DNA of 64,000 bases from Ascaris suum (lineage: Eukaryota; Nematoda; Chromadorea; Rhabditida; Ascarididae), in NCBI GenBank assembly GCA_013433145.1, contig CM024172.1, positions 5,836,713-5,900,712 on the forward strand, written 5' to 3'. The notes under the pieces were generated by a model. It had not been told where the DNA came from. It saw nothing but the letters and a program-made list of their open reading frames with translations, and made no database searches. The position numbers and the translations under genes were made by a program. Below are positions 43,784 through 56,014 of the stretch, in pieces; the first letter of the stretch is position 1; the number at the start of each line of letters is the position of its first letter.

Positions 43784-45406
43784 GTATGCCATCTGTTTGG
43801 CTGACCAGTCGTCGATGGATATATGCCATCTTCCTGGGAAAAAAATCGACCGGCCATCCCATCGATAAAAAGATCGGAAAGAAAGTATAAGAAGTGCCAT
43901 TCATTTTTAATAGCTAAATTGCTTGGAATACTTGTTGCAAGGGGAGTGCCAAAACTCTTCGACGAAATACTTCAATAGTTGTTACAAACTTTTAACATTA
44001 CGACATCATTGACTCTGCGACTTCTCGCATCGGTGATGTTCACAGGTGAGAAAAGCAGACAACTGGACGCGCAGCTGGGAGCACATGCCTGTTGTGGTTC
44101 CTCAAGGATATAGCGAGGTTCTGCAAGCATGTGTACAGCGGTTCCCTCAAGCATATGCACAGTGAGATCATTCCTCAGGACAGAGGCGTAAGAAGTGGAG
44201 GGGCTTTGCCCTCACGAACGATTTTAGGAACACTTTTGAAGCACAGTTAACTGGAGCGTTTGGCTTTAATGAACAGTTCACTGAAGCTTTTAGTTTTAAC
44301 CTGTCATGAAACAAGCCTCTTCCTCTTTGGCGTTCACAACTCTGATCCTTTGGCGTCGATGATGCACCCCTTACATCTCATTCTTTGTTATGAAGTTGAG
44401 TGCTCCTTCCAAACATTACTCTTAATTTTCATAAGCACATCAGGAACACTTTGAAGGCAACTGCAAGCTTTTTCTCAATTGCGCGAGGATTTTCCCCATT
44501 GTTGCAATCTTGAATTGAAAAATTGCTCACATTTTTTGTCACACGTCAACTAGAATATACATCGCAGGTGTAGATACCATTTAATCAAACGCATCTTAAC
44601 TTTGGCTGAGAATGTTGAAAGACTCTTCACATTCAGAATCTTGGGAAAATATGACCCCTGCGTGGCAGAAACTATATAGGAAGCAAGTGAATTCTGTGGA
44701 AATATTGCAGCATAATCGCCTTTATTTCAGCTTGACTATGGCTTGGAGCATCGCTGGTAATGATGGCGATCTTTCGTCTGATGAATTCCTCGAACATTCC
44801 ACCACTGCTGACTCTGATTGTACCATAAATTCGAAATCAACCGATGCCCTTTGAAAACACTTGAACAGTCCTTCTCGACTAAGGTAGCGATAGCATGGAA
44901 TTCATTACCACCCAAAGTCGCAAACGTTTCCACCCACAGAATCCTTAAGCCTACGATGCTTTTTTCCAAGTTTAACTAGACCGATCGGATTTAAATCTCA
45001 CATAAAGGATTAAATTATGACCTTACGTTATCGATCCTATCAAAATGGAGCAGGTTGTCGCTGGTTTCATTCGTGCAATAAATATTCTTTCTAATCTGTT
45101 CTAATTTTTATCGCTGTTATTCCTGATTGTCCACTGTCCTGTTCTCATTCTTGGGAGTACCCCGTGATTGGTGCATTTATTACAGCAATACTTAAGAATA
45201 GTTCGCTGTTCCCTTATATACCTGCATTAATTCGCAGAAACTTGGAATTTACTTCGACGTACATTAGGGAATTAGTCCCATGTTCAACTCTAGTTCCTAC
45301 CAAGGTCTTTTCATTTATCTTTTTTCTCCGCTTGTTGTTTCATCATCAGTTTTTGGGGGAATATACTCGCCATAGTCAGCCCATATCCTTCTGGCGTTTC
45401 AATCTT
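43784..45406. other. No supported gene
   Basis: Short ORFs on both strands. A minus-strand open stretch at 44736-44969 contains GGNEFHAIATLVEKDCSS and may be part of a transposon-derived sequence, but the family is not recognised and there are no start or splice signals. Confidence 0.3.
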
Positions 45407-45688
45407 TTATTCTTTTGGACAAAAAACATCAGAGAGCGTGTGATGGAGTATGCATAGCCTATACCATGCAAGAAATGATATGCCAATCAACAAAAGTAAG
45501 GAAAGCACAAGTATCACAGCCGTAGTGCACCAAAAGGCAATTATTTTTCGTCGTATGGCTTTGTTATTGAGGTTCCGAGATGCAGCAACATCTGAAAGCA
45601 AGCATTCTTTTGCTGTAAAACGTTTGCATGGTGCCAAAGGAGTGATCGCAGACAACGAATTCATTAATTGCAATTTATAGTTCCTCAT
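45407..45688 (-). CDS. Small one-TM protein candidate
   Basis: A 93-codon ORF with a true ATG at 45688 and stop TAA at 45407-45409. The first 47 residues are polar and end in a basic NKAIRRK. A single strongly hydrophobic helix follows (about residues 49-72, FWCTTAVILVLSLLLLIGIS), then a short tail with three Cys/His-rich turns. The arrangement fits a signal-anchor membrane protein. It has no recognised family and may be one exon of a larger gene or a chance ORF. Confidence 0.3.
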   Translation of the reverse strand: MRNYKLQLMNSLSAITPLAPCKRFTAKECLLSDVAASRNLNNKAIRRKIIAFWCTTAVILVLSLLLLIGISFLAWYRLCILHHTLSDVFCPKE

Positions 45689-48600
45689 TTAAGTCACACT
45701 GCCGATTCCGGCATCGCAGACAAAGCCGCATCTCAGGGAATGACGTGGGAGGAGGGGGAGGGGGGGAAGGGGAGAGAGAAGCAGAATGGAGACGATGAAC
45801 GGAGGTCTCGGTATTTGAACTCCTTCCTTCGCCTGCCCTTCTTCTTGAAATGCAATCTATAACGGTTTCGACGAGTTATGTTTTCAGCGTTCATTCATAT
45901 CCCGGTAAAGAATATGTAGAAAAGAATCAAACTGGTGCAGAATTGGCGAAACTCAAAACGAGCCTACCTCTTGCGGCGTACATAAAAACTCTGAATGGCA
46001 ACTTCCCATGAATTTTCAAAGGAAGAGTCACAAACTTTGTGTAGCCAGCAACTTGTGAATGCCAATGACTTTTGAGGAGGTATTTAAGGGCTTATGTAGT
46101 TATAATTGCTTGCAACAATTTGCCATCTTTCTTGCATATACTTCATTTCACACCTTATCGGGCACCATAAACGAATCGCAACTGCTTTGCACATCAAAAT
46201 CTTAGCATTTCCCTTTCGTTCTTTCATCTTTTGTAATCGATGTACATCATTTCAATGGTCGTGATGTTTGCTTATTTCGATTGTTTCTCTTCTGATTCAC
46301 TTCCTACCTGTTTCAGTGATACTCGGAGGTCTGGTATGTTGATTTCTGCAACATGAAGAATTTGAATTTGAAGAACGCCCACTTTTTAGGAGCAAAATGC
46401 AGTATTACAAATTTTTACGGGCGGATAGGAGACACAACAGAAGGCTTTTGATAGTGGTTAGGATTATTTCAGATAGTGCGCAAAACGCCACTGACAATTA
46501 ACAAATCTGAACAACGAATGGACAGATATAAAGGTTCGCGTCCTGGGTTTACGATAATATTTAACGCTGAAGATCCTATTACAAAATCAGGACCAGATCC
46601 CGCGTTTCCTCATTTCACGAAACAGAAAGATTTATTTTTCTTCTAAAGGTCGATGTAGTAAGTCAAGACTCCAGCACACTATTGCGGAATTACTCCCTTC
46701 GACTGATTATGAGGTATGAAGGCTTCCTTTCAAACCGTACTAATTAATAAAGAATAGGAAGTGCCGTTTAGAGCACCCGAAATCCTTTACTTACTTCTTA
46801 CCTGAGGTAAAAATCACTCATATGGGTTAACGCTAGCTAGGCTATTAATTAAAATCTACCCTCTGCCTCAGAGTTGCTCTTATGCAACGATTTCTTCTCT
46901 GCAAGATTTGAACCAGTAGGCCTCAGAAAGAGGAAATTTTTGAGCGGTCGCGAAATAGTAGAGCAGAAATGAGTTTAAGAACCAATCGAGAAAGGTTCGT
47001 AGTTCCACTGTTGAAGCAACCTTTCTGAATCGACAAATTTCATGATAGCCGCAAAATTAAAACCATATGATTAATGCTTTGAACGCTCCCAAAACATACT
47101 CCGACAACAATTAACCAAAACAACTCCATGAAGTTAACTAACGGATGTTGATGGGAACGACGGAGGATCTAAACGACAGTATAAGAGCTATGGTGCTGTT
47201 TAATCGAGGACAGAGGAAGAAATCATCGCCACAACTTTTTATGCTTCCACCACTCTACTTCTCAGCGCCTCAACGCTCCGAAGTATCTATGCCCCGTCCC
47301 ATCTACGCTTGAAATTCTCCCGGCTACGACGCCGATCACAAATTTCATTTGAATTTCGTTTGAGTTGTTGCTATGGAACTACTGATACGCGAGCAAGGAG
47401 AATTTTTCGCTGAAGCAAAGAACATTAACAACCGATTCAAAAACAGAAGAAACGGAGCTGAGTTTTTAGTCAATTGATTATCTGGAAGTACACAACGTGG
47501 AAGTAATATTCTATCTCGATCACAGTGTAGAACAGAACGCCTGGCGAAAGGTGGTACACTGACAAGTATAACGAGTTGCCAATACTGAGTGAAAGCTAGA
47601 GCTCGGTGGTTTGAACGACGCTGCAGAGGGAGAGTGATAGCGATACAATCATAGCAAATAAAGTTGGAACACTCCCGATTTCGACTGCAGAAATTCATCT
47701 AGCAGACGAGATTGTTCCACTCATATGATCTAAACTTACGGATCGCAGTTTTATGCGGCATCTTTGACACCCCAAACTGTTCAAATAAAATGCGCTAGAA
47801 AGTCGTTTAAATTTTAATATATGCAGAGGTCCCCTTTCAGCTGATGTCAGATATCCACTATGCTGTTTAGTATAAATTTCCAAAAAGAATGTTCATTCAT
47901 AAGTTCATCTTAAGTTAGATTTTAAAGGAGTTGCCCTAGAATGGAAGAAGGTGTAGCACGGCTGCAAATTTTCTCTGAAGTGGAACGCCCTCCACCGACT
48001 AAAAGCAATTCAACGCGTGTACAATGTGATAGGTAGTGATTGTTAGGACTACTCAGTAGATGGCAGCATTCCTGTCGATGATATAACACTCAGAAAATTA
48101 TCGCAGTAGCAAACACAAGTGCCGAGCACTCAAACATAAATTGTAAGAATGATGGTCGCACTTATAAGAATTCTCAGAAGGCGAAGTAGCTGATCGTGGG
48201 CTCCGTGAAATTTCATTGCAAACAACGTTTGTGCCTTTGAGAAAAACGATAAAGAAATTGCTGTTTCCTTTACTGTGGAAGTGCATAACCAAATTATTCC
48301 CTATTTGAGCGCAACTGAGATTTTATGGCACAACTTTTCGTTTTTTGATGAAGACTGCTGTCCAATGAAATAAACGAGGTCAAACTTCAACTGAGTGACA
48401 CTACTGTCCGGATCGGTGTTGTTATGAAGTGGCGGCGAATTGAACTCAAACACGGATACTCGCTTTCTTCGCAAATTTGAACATCAGCTTCGCATTATTA
48501 TGATGCTGTCGAAACAAACTACCGCAACATGGACACGATCAGAAGACAATTTGCCAGCGGCCTCAAAGAAGCGAAGCGAAACATCGAAGGAGCATTTTTT

Positions 48601-50781
48601 TCACCATAGACACTGGGTGAAAAACAGTTCGGCGCAACTGGTTTTTTCACGCTCTTCAGCCGCTACTTATTTATCGGCTGATTTTGTTGAAATTGCAGTG
48701 CATGCCTGGAACGTCACTGGAAACTGTTAGTGTTTAAGGTTGCAATGTAAGGCTTTTGAACATGCGAGAAACAAACGAATCACACGATCAGTGTTCGAAC
48801 TTCAGTCGTCTCGACTTTACGGCAATCGCGCCTTTGTCTGCGCATAAATGAAAGTTTCACATCGTATGAACAGTAACCTTCAACAGAAGATGAAAACGCA
48901 CTTTTATTGCACTTTTAATTGGTCAAGGTTCCAGTCAAGACAGAAGTGGTGGACTTATCCGCTTCCCTAGTTAGAGCTCTTGACGGGTAGCGGATTGGCG
49001 CGCATTCTCACTAGTGCCTTGTCCTTTGTTTACTGCGTGACATCCGCTATGCTGGTTTTCCGTGCAAACACAGTTGCTGTCACGAAAAACGGAAAAACGA
49101 GCGAGGAATTGCTCAGCAAGCCTTTCAACAGAGTAATTGTTGAAAGACTTGCTGAGAAATTCTGTGCCGAGGAGCAGCGAAAACAGCTCGGTTCGGTATC
49201 TTTTCAGCTAGTCTCTATCCCCTGTTTCCTGTTGCATTAAGATAGTGAGCGGAAATTGAGATGCTGTGCTCGACATGCTGAAGAGGGTGCTCGTCTCTGA
49301 AGAGGGTGCTGAAGAGCCTGCAATGCACACGTCTAATCGCACTTGAGCTCCTTTATGAGTGCAGTTGCCATAAATTCTTGTAGGCGAAGTCATTTTATCA
49401 ACACTAGGACGATCTATTTCTGGTTGCCCTGTTGGTCGCCCGTTTCTCCTCACAACATCGCTGCCTATGAAGGATCCCATACGCAAAAGTCTCATGATGA
49501 AATCCGCTCGATAAAGACGTATTATCTATGTAGCATTGTTTAGTCGAAGAAGTGAAAAAGCGGCACACTTTATTCGACAGGAAACCGCAGTTTTGCATAA
49601 AAAACTTGTGCGACAACCTTTCCGATGAACTTCCCTTCTCAGATATGATAGCATACATAGATCGGCACCTCCTATCCGCAGAGGCGAGGGATGGTTTAAG
49701 TTTGGCGGGGCTCTTGAGAAGGATCGGAGCGTCTACGTCTTCAAGGTCCCCAACGAAGAGAGGGGTTTGGCGCTTTTTGGGACATAGCGGAGGGCACCAA
49801 AACGCTAGGCTTTATTCAGACACCATTTTCACCTGTTTCACGCTACAATGCATCAGCATCAAAGTGCAGTGGGTTAAATACTTTTAAGCGGTTGAGGTTT
49901 TGGCATAGCAGTGCATTGGAATGCTGTAACTGCAGGCTGCAGTTCTACGCGCATCATTGGTCAAAGGACTGGAGAGTTCAATTCAGTGTGGTTGCTATCG
50001 GATTTTTCGAAGCTGCTCATTGATGGAGAGGATTTCATTTGGTGATGAAACAAAAATTCATAGCCATAATGTTTCATCGTGTTCCTTTAGCTGTTCTCTT
50101 TTTACAACAAAAACTTACGGCATGTTTGTATAAATTTTTACAACAAATGTCCAATGCTGTTCTACTGTGGTCTTCACTCTAAATAGTAATTTCTTTGCAA
50201 TTGGAAATGTTCGCTGATAGTTGAGGTTGTCCAGACGATGGAGCGGCATGAATTTACATGGCCGTTCTTTCAAATTATCCGCACGACGATTTCCGAACGA
50301 TTAAAGTGTTTCAAAAAATAGCACATAATTAACAGTGCTTGTTCACAAGGTCGCTTCTGCGTTAACAGTTTTGCTCCTTCTTGTTGTCTCTACATCCGAC
50401 TCTGTGAAGTGGCTATCTGTTTAGCAACTCTTTTGCCTGACCTTCCCATTCAGCCTTTCCTTCGAACACACTGCCTCACACATTTTCCTTCTGTTCATGG
50501 TTGCAAGGAGAATCTGTTTAACCCTTCATAGCAACGTTCACGCTCTAAGCGTGTCTCATAGAAATGCAGTTTTTTGGGACTCATCGAGTTGCATTCTAAA
50601 GAACTTTTTAAGGCGTAGGAGATTCAAACAAGGAAGCGGGAGGAAGAGCGGCGGTGGATATCGAGATGAACTCTGAGAACTATGCTGAACCCTCAACTGA
50701 GCACCTACGAGAACATCACGAAATCACGTGCTGCTTACTGGGAGAGATGGGTGTGCTGCAATCGGGACACTTATGTTCTCG
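45689..50781. other. Region with weak candidates only
   Basis: Several open stretches have mildly coding composition but no consistent splice structure: 48980-49240 (+, containing SEELLSKPFNRVIVERLAEK), 49552-49887 (+, containing SDMIAYIDRHLLSAEARDG), and a 34-codon ORF near 47371 (+). They may be exons of an unrecognised gene on the plus strand or transposon debris. A G-rich stretch lies at 45749-45772. Confidence 0.3.
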
Positions 50782-51105
50782 CTATATTTCATCTATTTCA
50801 GTACCATTTCTGGAGAACTGTAATAAGGAAACTTCGGCAAGAAACGACTCACTCACACCAGAAATGAGTGTAAACAAACCTTCAACGGCAGCGACTGCTT
50901 CCTCAAGCTTGTAGTCTAATAATGTCAAATTGCTTGCATGATAGTTTTCGCTAAAAGAGGTCAAAGTTGGCACAGTCGTGACGAAGAAGCTTCTCGTCCC
51001 ATCCGTATCCATTTTGGCAACCGCATTGTAGTTGCGGTTTGTATCGTGACACAATACTTGGAAAATCGAAATATAGGCGAATAATATCAAAATATTGGCA
51101 TCCAT
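50782..51105 (-). CDS. Putative secreted protein (or first exon of one)
   Basis: A 107-codon ORF starting at the only in-frame ATG (51105) after an upstream stop. Residues 1-18 (MDANILILFAYISIFQVL) form a signal peptide. The rest is polar with several N-glycosylation sequons (NLT, NGT) and an amphipathic segment LDYKLEEAVAAVEGLFTLIS. No family is recognised. A strong GTGAGT donor follows SG near 50855, so the gene might splice out of this exon rather than run to the TAG at 50782. Codon use is more balanced than the flanks. Confidence 0.4.
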   Translation of the reverse strand: MDANILILFAYISIFQVLCHDTNRNYNAVAKMDTDGTRSFFVTTVPTLTSFSENYHASNLTLLDYKLEEAVAAVEGLFTLISGVSESFLAEVSLLQFSRNGTEIDEI

Positions 51106-52397
51106 TGGACAGAGACTCAAAAGGGCGCACAACCATCCAAGCCGAACTATCTAACCAATAACGCTTCGTGAGAGGAAGTGGTGTTCAGTTCGGGAATCAC
51201 TATTTGCATTTTTTTTTAGTTTTGAAAGCACTGAGTGAGGAATAATTGATTCTTCTTATGCATCTTGCACGAAAATTTATATTCGCAGGTGTAATTTTTG
51301 TACGTTGCCTAATCGTCAGCTTACCTCAAAGCTTGCGAGTTTCATGGATTTGACTTAGAGGCTGCGCTTGCATTTCACATTTCTCGTTAATACCGTCTTC
51401 CTTGATCTAAAATTTCTCAATCGACGGCGGTAAGCTGGAAATATGGTGAAACAATGTCAGAGAAACCTGAGATTTTTCACCAACCTTAGGATTAAACGAT
51501 GAATGAAAGGAGAAAGCATTCATTTTCAGGTTTATTTTGCAAAAGAACCGAACGAACAAGATGAAAAAAGTGAGACGACAAAAAGCATAAGTCAACACTA
51601 TAAATTTATCAACACTCGATGTGATCTGTATATTTCGATAATGTTCAATCGTCATGTTCCGCACTATCAAGAGTAGCTCTTTCATTTTTCATTAATTTTA
51701 TATATCACAGATACGGAAAAAAATTGCTAGGAATATTAACAAAAAGTTTGCGCTCCCTCCCCGACACTACGCTCGCAGAGAAAAATGGTGGGGGAAGGCG
51801 ACAGGAAAAAAATTTGCAGTCGCAAATGACTTGTCTCATTTCCCCTCAGAGTTGCTCGAGAGGGATATAAGCCGGTTGACGGCAAAAAGACGAATATTAT
51901 CGTTTACAACAGATCTCATCGAAACATTTCCCTCCACTATAACTGAAAGTGGTCATCAAATACCGCGAAATCGCATCAATCCAGCGACCGATAAAAAACA
52001 AACATCATAGCACCATTGATGAGGTAACAACGATTGACAAGTGCATAACAACGCGGTACGCACATTCCGTTGAGTGAACAACTGTGTGCGTGCAAGGCAT
52101 AACCGGTTCCAGGATGTCGAATGCAAAAAGAAGTTCGTCGGATAGTAACTCGTGGGTAGAACCCTCTGCTGCTCTTGCTGCCTTCCTCCCCCCCCCCCCC
52201 CCCCCCCTCTCTTCCTCTGACAACTCCTCTTTGACCTTTCAGTCACTCATGTAGGACAAGAAACGTTCACCTTTTCATCCAGATATACCGTTGCTACACT
52301 AATATCAGCGCATCCGCAGAATTTGCATTTCAAAAAGGCTCGAAATTTAATGTTTCGCTTTTCGCATACTTGAGCACTTGAAGACGGCAAGACGAGT
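51106..52397. other. No supported gene; contains a poly-C run
   Basis: Mostly AT-rich sequence with a 20-base C run at 52188-52207. Glycine-rich ORFs on the minus strand (for example 51956-52246) are created by this run and are not taken as genes. Confidence 0.4.
52188..52207. repeat. Poly-C homopolymer
   Basis: Twenty consecutive C residues. Homopolymers of this length are often mis-sized in assemblies. Confidence 0.95.
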
Positions 52398-53463
52398 TCA
52401 TACGTAAGGGCGAATCAAATCCTCGAAAGAGTGAGACGTCAGTGAAGCTTTGCTTCCAAATGGCCAAATTTTCGCACATATTTGAAGTGCTGAGGGTTGG
52501 CTGGAAAGGGTGTGACCAGGTCCGCTAACGTCGCCCGACAACATTTGGAGGGTGTAAAGAGTGTGCATATTCTCAGCAAGGATGAAGGTATGGCCACGCT
52601 GAATGGATACTCCCCAAGCTTCACACACAACTGTTCCACTGATGCAGCTTTTGTGTTATGCGTTCATCATAACCACTTATCAAGTTGTCTACTTCAGAAA
52701 AAAGAAGGTCGCTGAACGGATCTTGCCCATGTTTCACACAGAACTGCTTCACTAGTCTAGTCTTGGGGTTATGCATTCATCAGAACCACTTACCAAGTTG
52801 TTTGCTTTAAAACAACGCCATCGAGATTGGCGAGCCTTTTTGAGGATATTTGCTCATTGAGAATGCTATCCGCAAAAGGATTTTTTGAAGCGAAGCTTGT
52901 CTATTCAAGTACATGTCTAAATTTGATCGATATACATCAGTCATCAGACATAAAACCTGCACTTACCCAGTCTTTCTGAAATGAGCGGTCCTCGTCACAT
53001 ATTACCAAGCTAACACCCACCGATCGGAGGCACTTCTGATCTTATTGGATATTTCTACCTATCCCATGTAGGGACATAGAAGGAAAGACTTACCGAGACG
53101 GGACAGGGAAGAGGAGTTCGACCCAGCAAATTGATGCGTTCTATAAATTTATTCGCTTAAAGGTCGCTTGGCTTTCATCGGTCACTTGAGCATACCTTCT
53201 TGTCGTATTCGTCTCTGAACAAATGGCCTCTGTCCCAAATGCTATAACTAAATTTATTAGAAATCATGGGAAGTGGCAAACAGCACCCTCAAAAACAAGA
53301 GTTGAAAGACAGAAAGAAGTCGCAAGCGAATGAAAAAAAAGAAATAAAACAAAATGAACATAAAAGAACAGAAACGTAGGGAGGGGAGTGAAGGGGTACG
53401 CTGAAATCCTGAAATAACAACATTACAGTAATATACTTCACTTCAAATAAAACAACACGATCG

Positions 53464-53554
<91 letters not shown>

Positions 53555-53705
53555 TTACAAAGCATATAAATTAGAAAAATGCATAGCAAACACAAAAATT
53601 GCACATAATGGCACCTACCTCATCGCCGTAATCCGCTTCCTTCCTTTTTTCCAAAACGGCAGTTTCAGTGACTGAGCTTAAGATCCTCTTACCACCGTGC
53701 TCCAT
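52398..53705 (-). CDS. Six-exon gene of unknown function (intact copy)
   Basis: Exons in gene order: 53619-53705 (ATG), 53196-53229, 53094-53140, 52967-53035, 52794-52900, 52398-52638 (stop TGA). All junctions have GT/AG ends, most donors are GTAAGT-like, and phases are consistent, giving 585 bases (194 residues). The N-terminus is MEHGGKRILSSVTETAVLEK and is followed by a charged stretch (RPFVQRRIRQE), then CLRSVGVSLVICDEDRSF, ASKNPFADSILNEQISSKR, and a final exon with AWGVSIQRGHTFILAENM. No family was recognised, and no signal peptide or TM segment is seen. The last exon is open in two frames; the one used here is the one the upstream phase demands. An acceptor-like CTTGTAG stands 12 bases before the ATG and could receive a spliced leader. 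A (TA)n tract lies in intron 1. Exons 2-5 are repeated at 63.3-63.8 kb, which independently supports the exon boundaries. Confidence 0.45.
52700..53410. repeat. Left copy of a long direct repeat
   Basis: Matches 63290-64000 in the same orientation over about 700 bases with small indels. It covers exons 2-5 of the six-exon gene and their introns. The last exon (52398-52638) and upstream sequence are not in the second copy, so the right breakpoint falls just outside the pseudo-exon at about 52703. Confidence 0.93.
52703..52760 (-). pseudogene. Decayed tandem duplicate of the last exon
   Basis: The stretch around 52703-52810 resembles 52618-52686. Both read TTCACACA, AACTG, TTCAC/CCACT, then GTTATGC(A/G)TTCATCA and ACCACTTA(C/T)CAAGTTGT. 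On the minus strand this upstream copy begins after an ACTAG acceptor-like site and keeps the C-E-x-W...S-x-Q-R pattern of the real last exon, then hits a stop after about 18 codons. It looks like an exon duplication that has lost function. Confidence 0.5.
53465..53551. repeat. (TA)n microsatellite in intron 1 of the six-exon gene
   Basis: About 86 bases of pure TA dinucleotide between exon 1 (53619-53705) and exon 2 (53196-53229). Confidence 0.97.
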
Positions 53706-54862
53706 TTGTTAGTTCTACAAGTAGAGCTTGTCGCCAAAAAGCCAGGGCAAAAAAGTTACATGAGAAAGACAAAGATAATAATACGACATTAAGCGCTAAC
53801 GTGTGGTGAAGACCTACGACACTAACGATTATTAAAACCTCCACTGGAAACACATCATTGAGCGTATGGAGTACCTAGTTGCTAAGATGCAACTACCATA
53901 AAGTTTAGAGTATTATATGAAAGTGCATTATAATCAATTGAGAGACAAATAATAGTATGCTTAACGATAACCGCATAAGAGGTAATATGAAATCGAGTGC
54001 TAGATAGTGAAAATCATGGGGAGGAGTTAAAGTAACCTTAACCAAACGGATTAAAAATGAAATAAAAGAGGTTAAAGATTTTGTGTAACAGAAATATGTA
54101 GGTAATGGTTGTGCAAATTCCTCGGTAAGTTGAAGCAAAAAAGGTCAAAAGGGTTTGAGGAAATATGTTAATGACATCATGGAAAATTGTGTTGAAGGCT
54201 ATATTTAAAATGCAAAAGTGGAGAGCCATATAGAAAAAGGAGAGGAGGCAATCCCAACAGAAAATCAAAACCTTAGAATAGTTTAATATAAAAAGCGACT
54301 ATAAGAACTAAAGCATATTTACACTAGAGTAGAAAGCTAGATGTATACAAAATGCTAAGCTAAAGTTCATACAGGTTAAATTATAAAGCAAATGATGCAT
54401 CATCGACACCGTAGGTATTGATGATTGCTGATCGATAAACCGAAGTGTCAATGTTGACGACATCGACCTCGGAGTATTAGCCCGGTAGAGCAACGCTTAT
54501 ATGATCTCTGTTTAATAATAAACCCATCGAAAAAATGAATAACATTTGAGGCTACTAAAAGATTCTAACGAAGAAATACGAATATAAAAATGGCAGAATA
54601 GGTTGCTAAAACTGATACACAGACATCATATGACAATATAAAGATGTAGAATTATGAAAATAAACGCCAGTCGTATGTACGGTGTGCGTAAAAGGCAATG
54701 TTCCATCGCTGTAATGCGGTGCTGGGGAGCGCTAATCAATAAATCTTCACGCGTGTGGTCAAAGCGATCATATTATGAAGTGACAACACCCATATAAATC
54801 ACCTCCTCTGCCTGCATAGGTGGTAAGCATAAGAAACTAAAGTCGATAAAAAACTTCTTAGA
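53706..54862. other. Spacer between the six-exon gene and the Penelope-like remnant
   Basis: AT-rich with no supported gene. If the Penelope-like element were full length, its GIY-YIG endonuclease domain would lie here on the minus strand; it was not recognised. Confidence 0.35.
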
Positions 54863-56014
54863 TCAAACTTTGGATCCCTGTCCATTGGAGTAAACGAACT
54901 TATAAACTACATCAAGTTCCCCAATTAATGCTTTATGTAAATATACTCCCATTAGGGTAACATTATGAGCATTGTCCTTATAATTCTTAAGCAGTCCTTT
55001 AAATTTAGGAATAAAATCTGCCCTAGGAGAGCACACTTTACTAAACCTATGAATTTCGTAGATTACCAGGTTTTTTTGTGTAGGAGTGTTACTGTCCAAA
55101 TGAGTATATTTATTTACTGAAAAATTAAATCGATCCGTCTTATCATAGATGCTTTAGAAAACACCGTTACAAGTAATGTGTAAGTTTAAATCTATAAGGT
55201 GGTGCCTGCGTATGTGACCTCAATCTGTAGAGTATATTAATCTAGGACCGCATAAATTGTGACCGCATAAATTAATCTAGGAATACTCTGAAAGTGATCA
55301 GTATTGAATATCGTACTATGAATGTTAGTAGATCATCAACGTATCCGCAACAAATGGCACTAAAACGTGAAATCGTGGCATATTTGTGTTCCATAACGGA
55401 CAGGGTGAGATCAGTTATATGAAGACTTCCATTTCCTCCCATGAGCACTCCTTCAGTTTCCCTGAAAATAAGACCAACAAAAGTGAAATAGCTTTCATTG
55501 ACAATAAATTTTATCATTTCCATGATTCGTGCCCTATCTAAGGCAAGAGAATGCGCGTTAAACTCGCGATTGTCTCTGCAGAACAAGGTTTTATTAGGAT
55601 AGATTTTGAGGTGGGCGTTTTTGCAATTGTTAAAGCACATATGTATTAAATATTCCATTGTTCGTCGGAAAGAGACAACTGCACAGGCACAATGAGGAGA
55701 TCAAAGTTGGTCGGCACTTGAGAACTTTGTTTACACATTCCTCGGCAAAGTAGTGCGAATGCTGAGCGGGATACAGTATAATGATTACCAAACTGCTGGG
55801 TGATATAGGTCAAAGCCACACCGCGTTCATTGAAATCAATAATGCAATTCTCTGCCACGAATGCGCTAATATTATTCCAACTTTGGTGACATGATTTCAA
55901 TGCTTTTTGCTTTTTGTATCGGGTCTTTTTTCTTTCGATGCATTTAACATAACTTTGCTTCACATCGAAGAAGTACGAGACCATCGACGAATCACGCTGT
56001 TTTGGAGAGTTCAT
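54863..56014 (-). mobile_element. Penelope-like retroelement remnant (reverse transcriptase)
   Basis: Three minus-strand blocks in successive frames: 55646-56014, 55272-55658 and 54863-55099. The middle block carries the RT core: FTFVGLIFRETEGVLMGGNG, then TDLTLSVMEHKY, and CCGYVDDLLTF with the catalytic YVDD box. The spacing, with an MG-x-S motif followed by a MExK helix and a YVDDLL box, fits Penelope-like RTs rather than LTR or LINE RTs. The first block would be the RT N-terminal extension and the last the thumb. No GIY-YIG endonuclease or flanking repeats were identified, and frame changes show it is inactive. Confidence 0.72.

Noticed and set aside
51956..52246. Gly-rich minus-strand ORFs
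   Set aside because: The glycine run comes from the 20-base C homopolymer; no start context or splice support.
53100..53240. Reading exon 2 of the six-exon gene as GHLFRDEYDKK
   Set aside because: That frame does not match the phases of exons 1 and 3; the frame RPFVQRRIRQE does, and it is also open in the duplicate copy.
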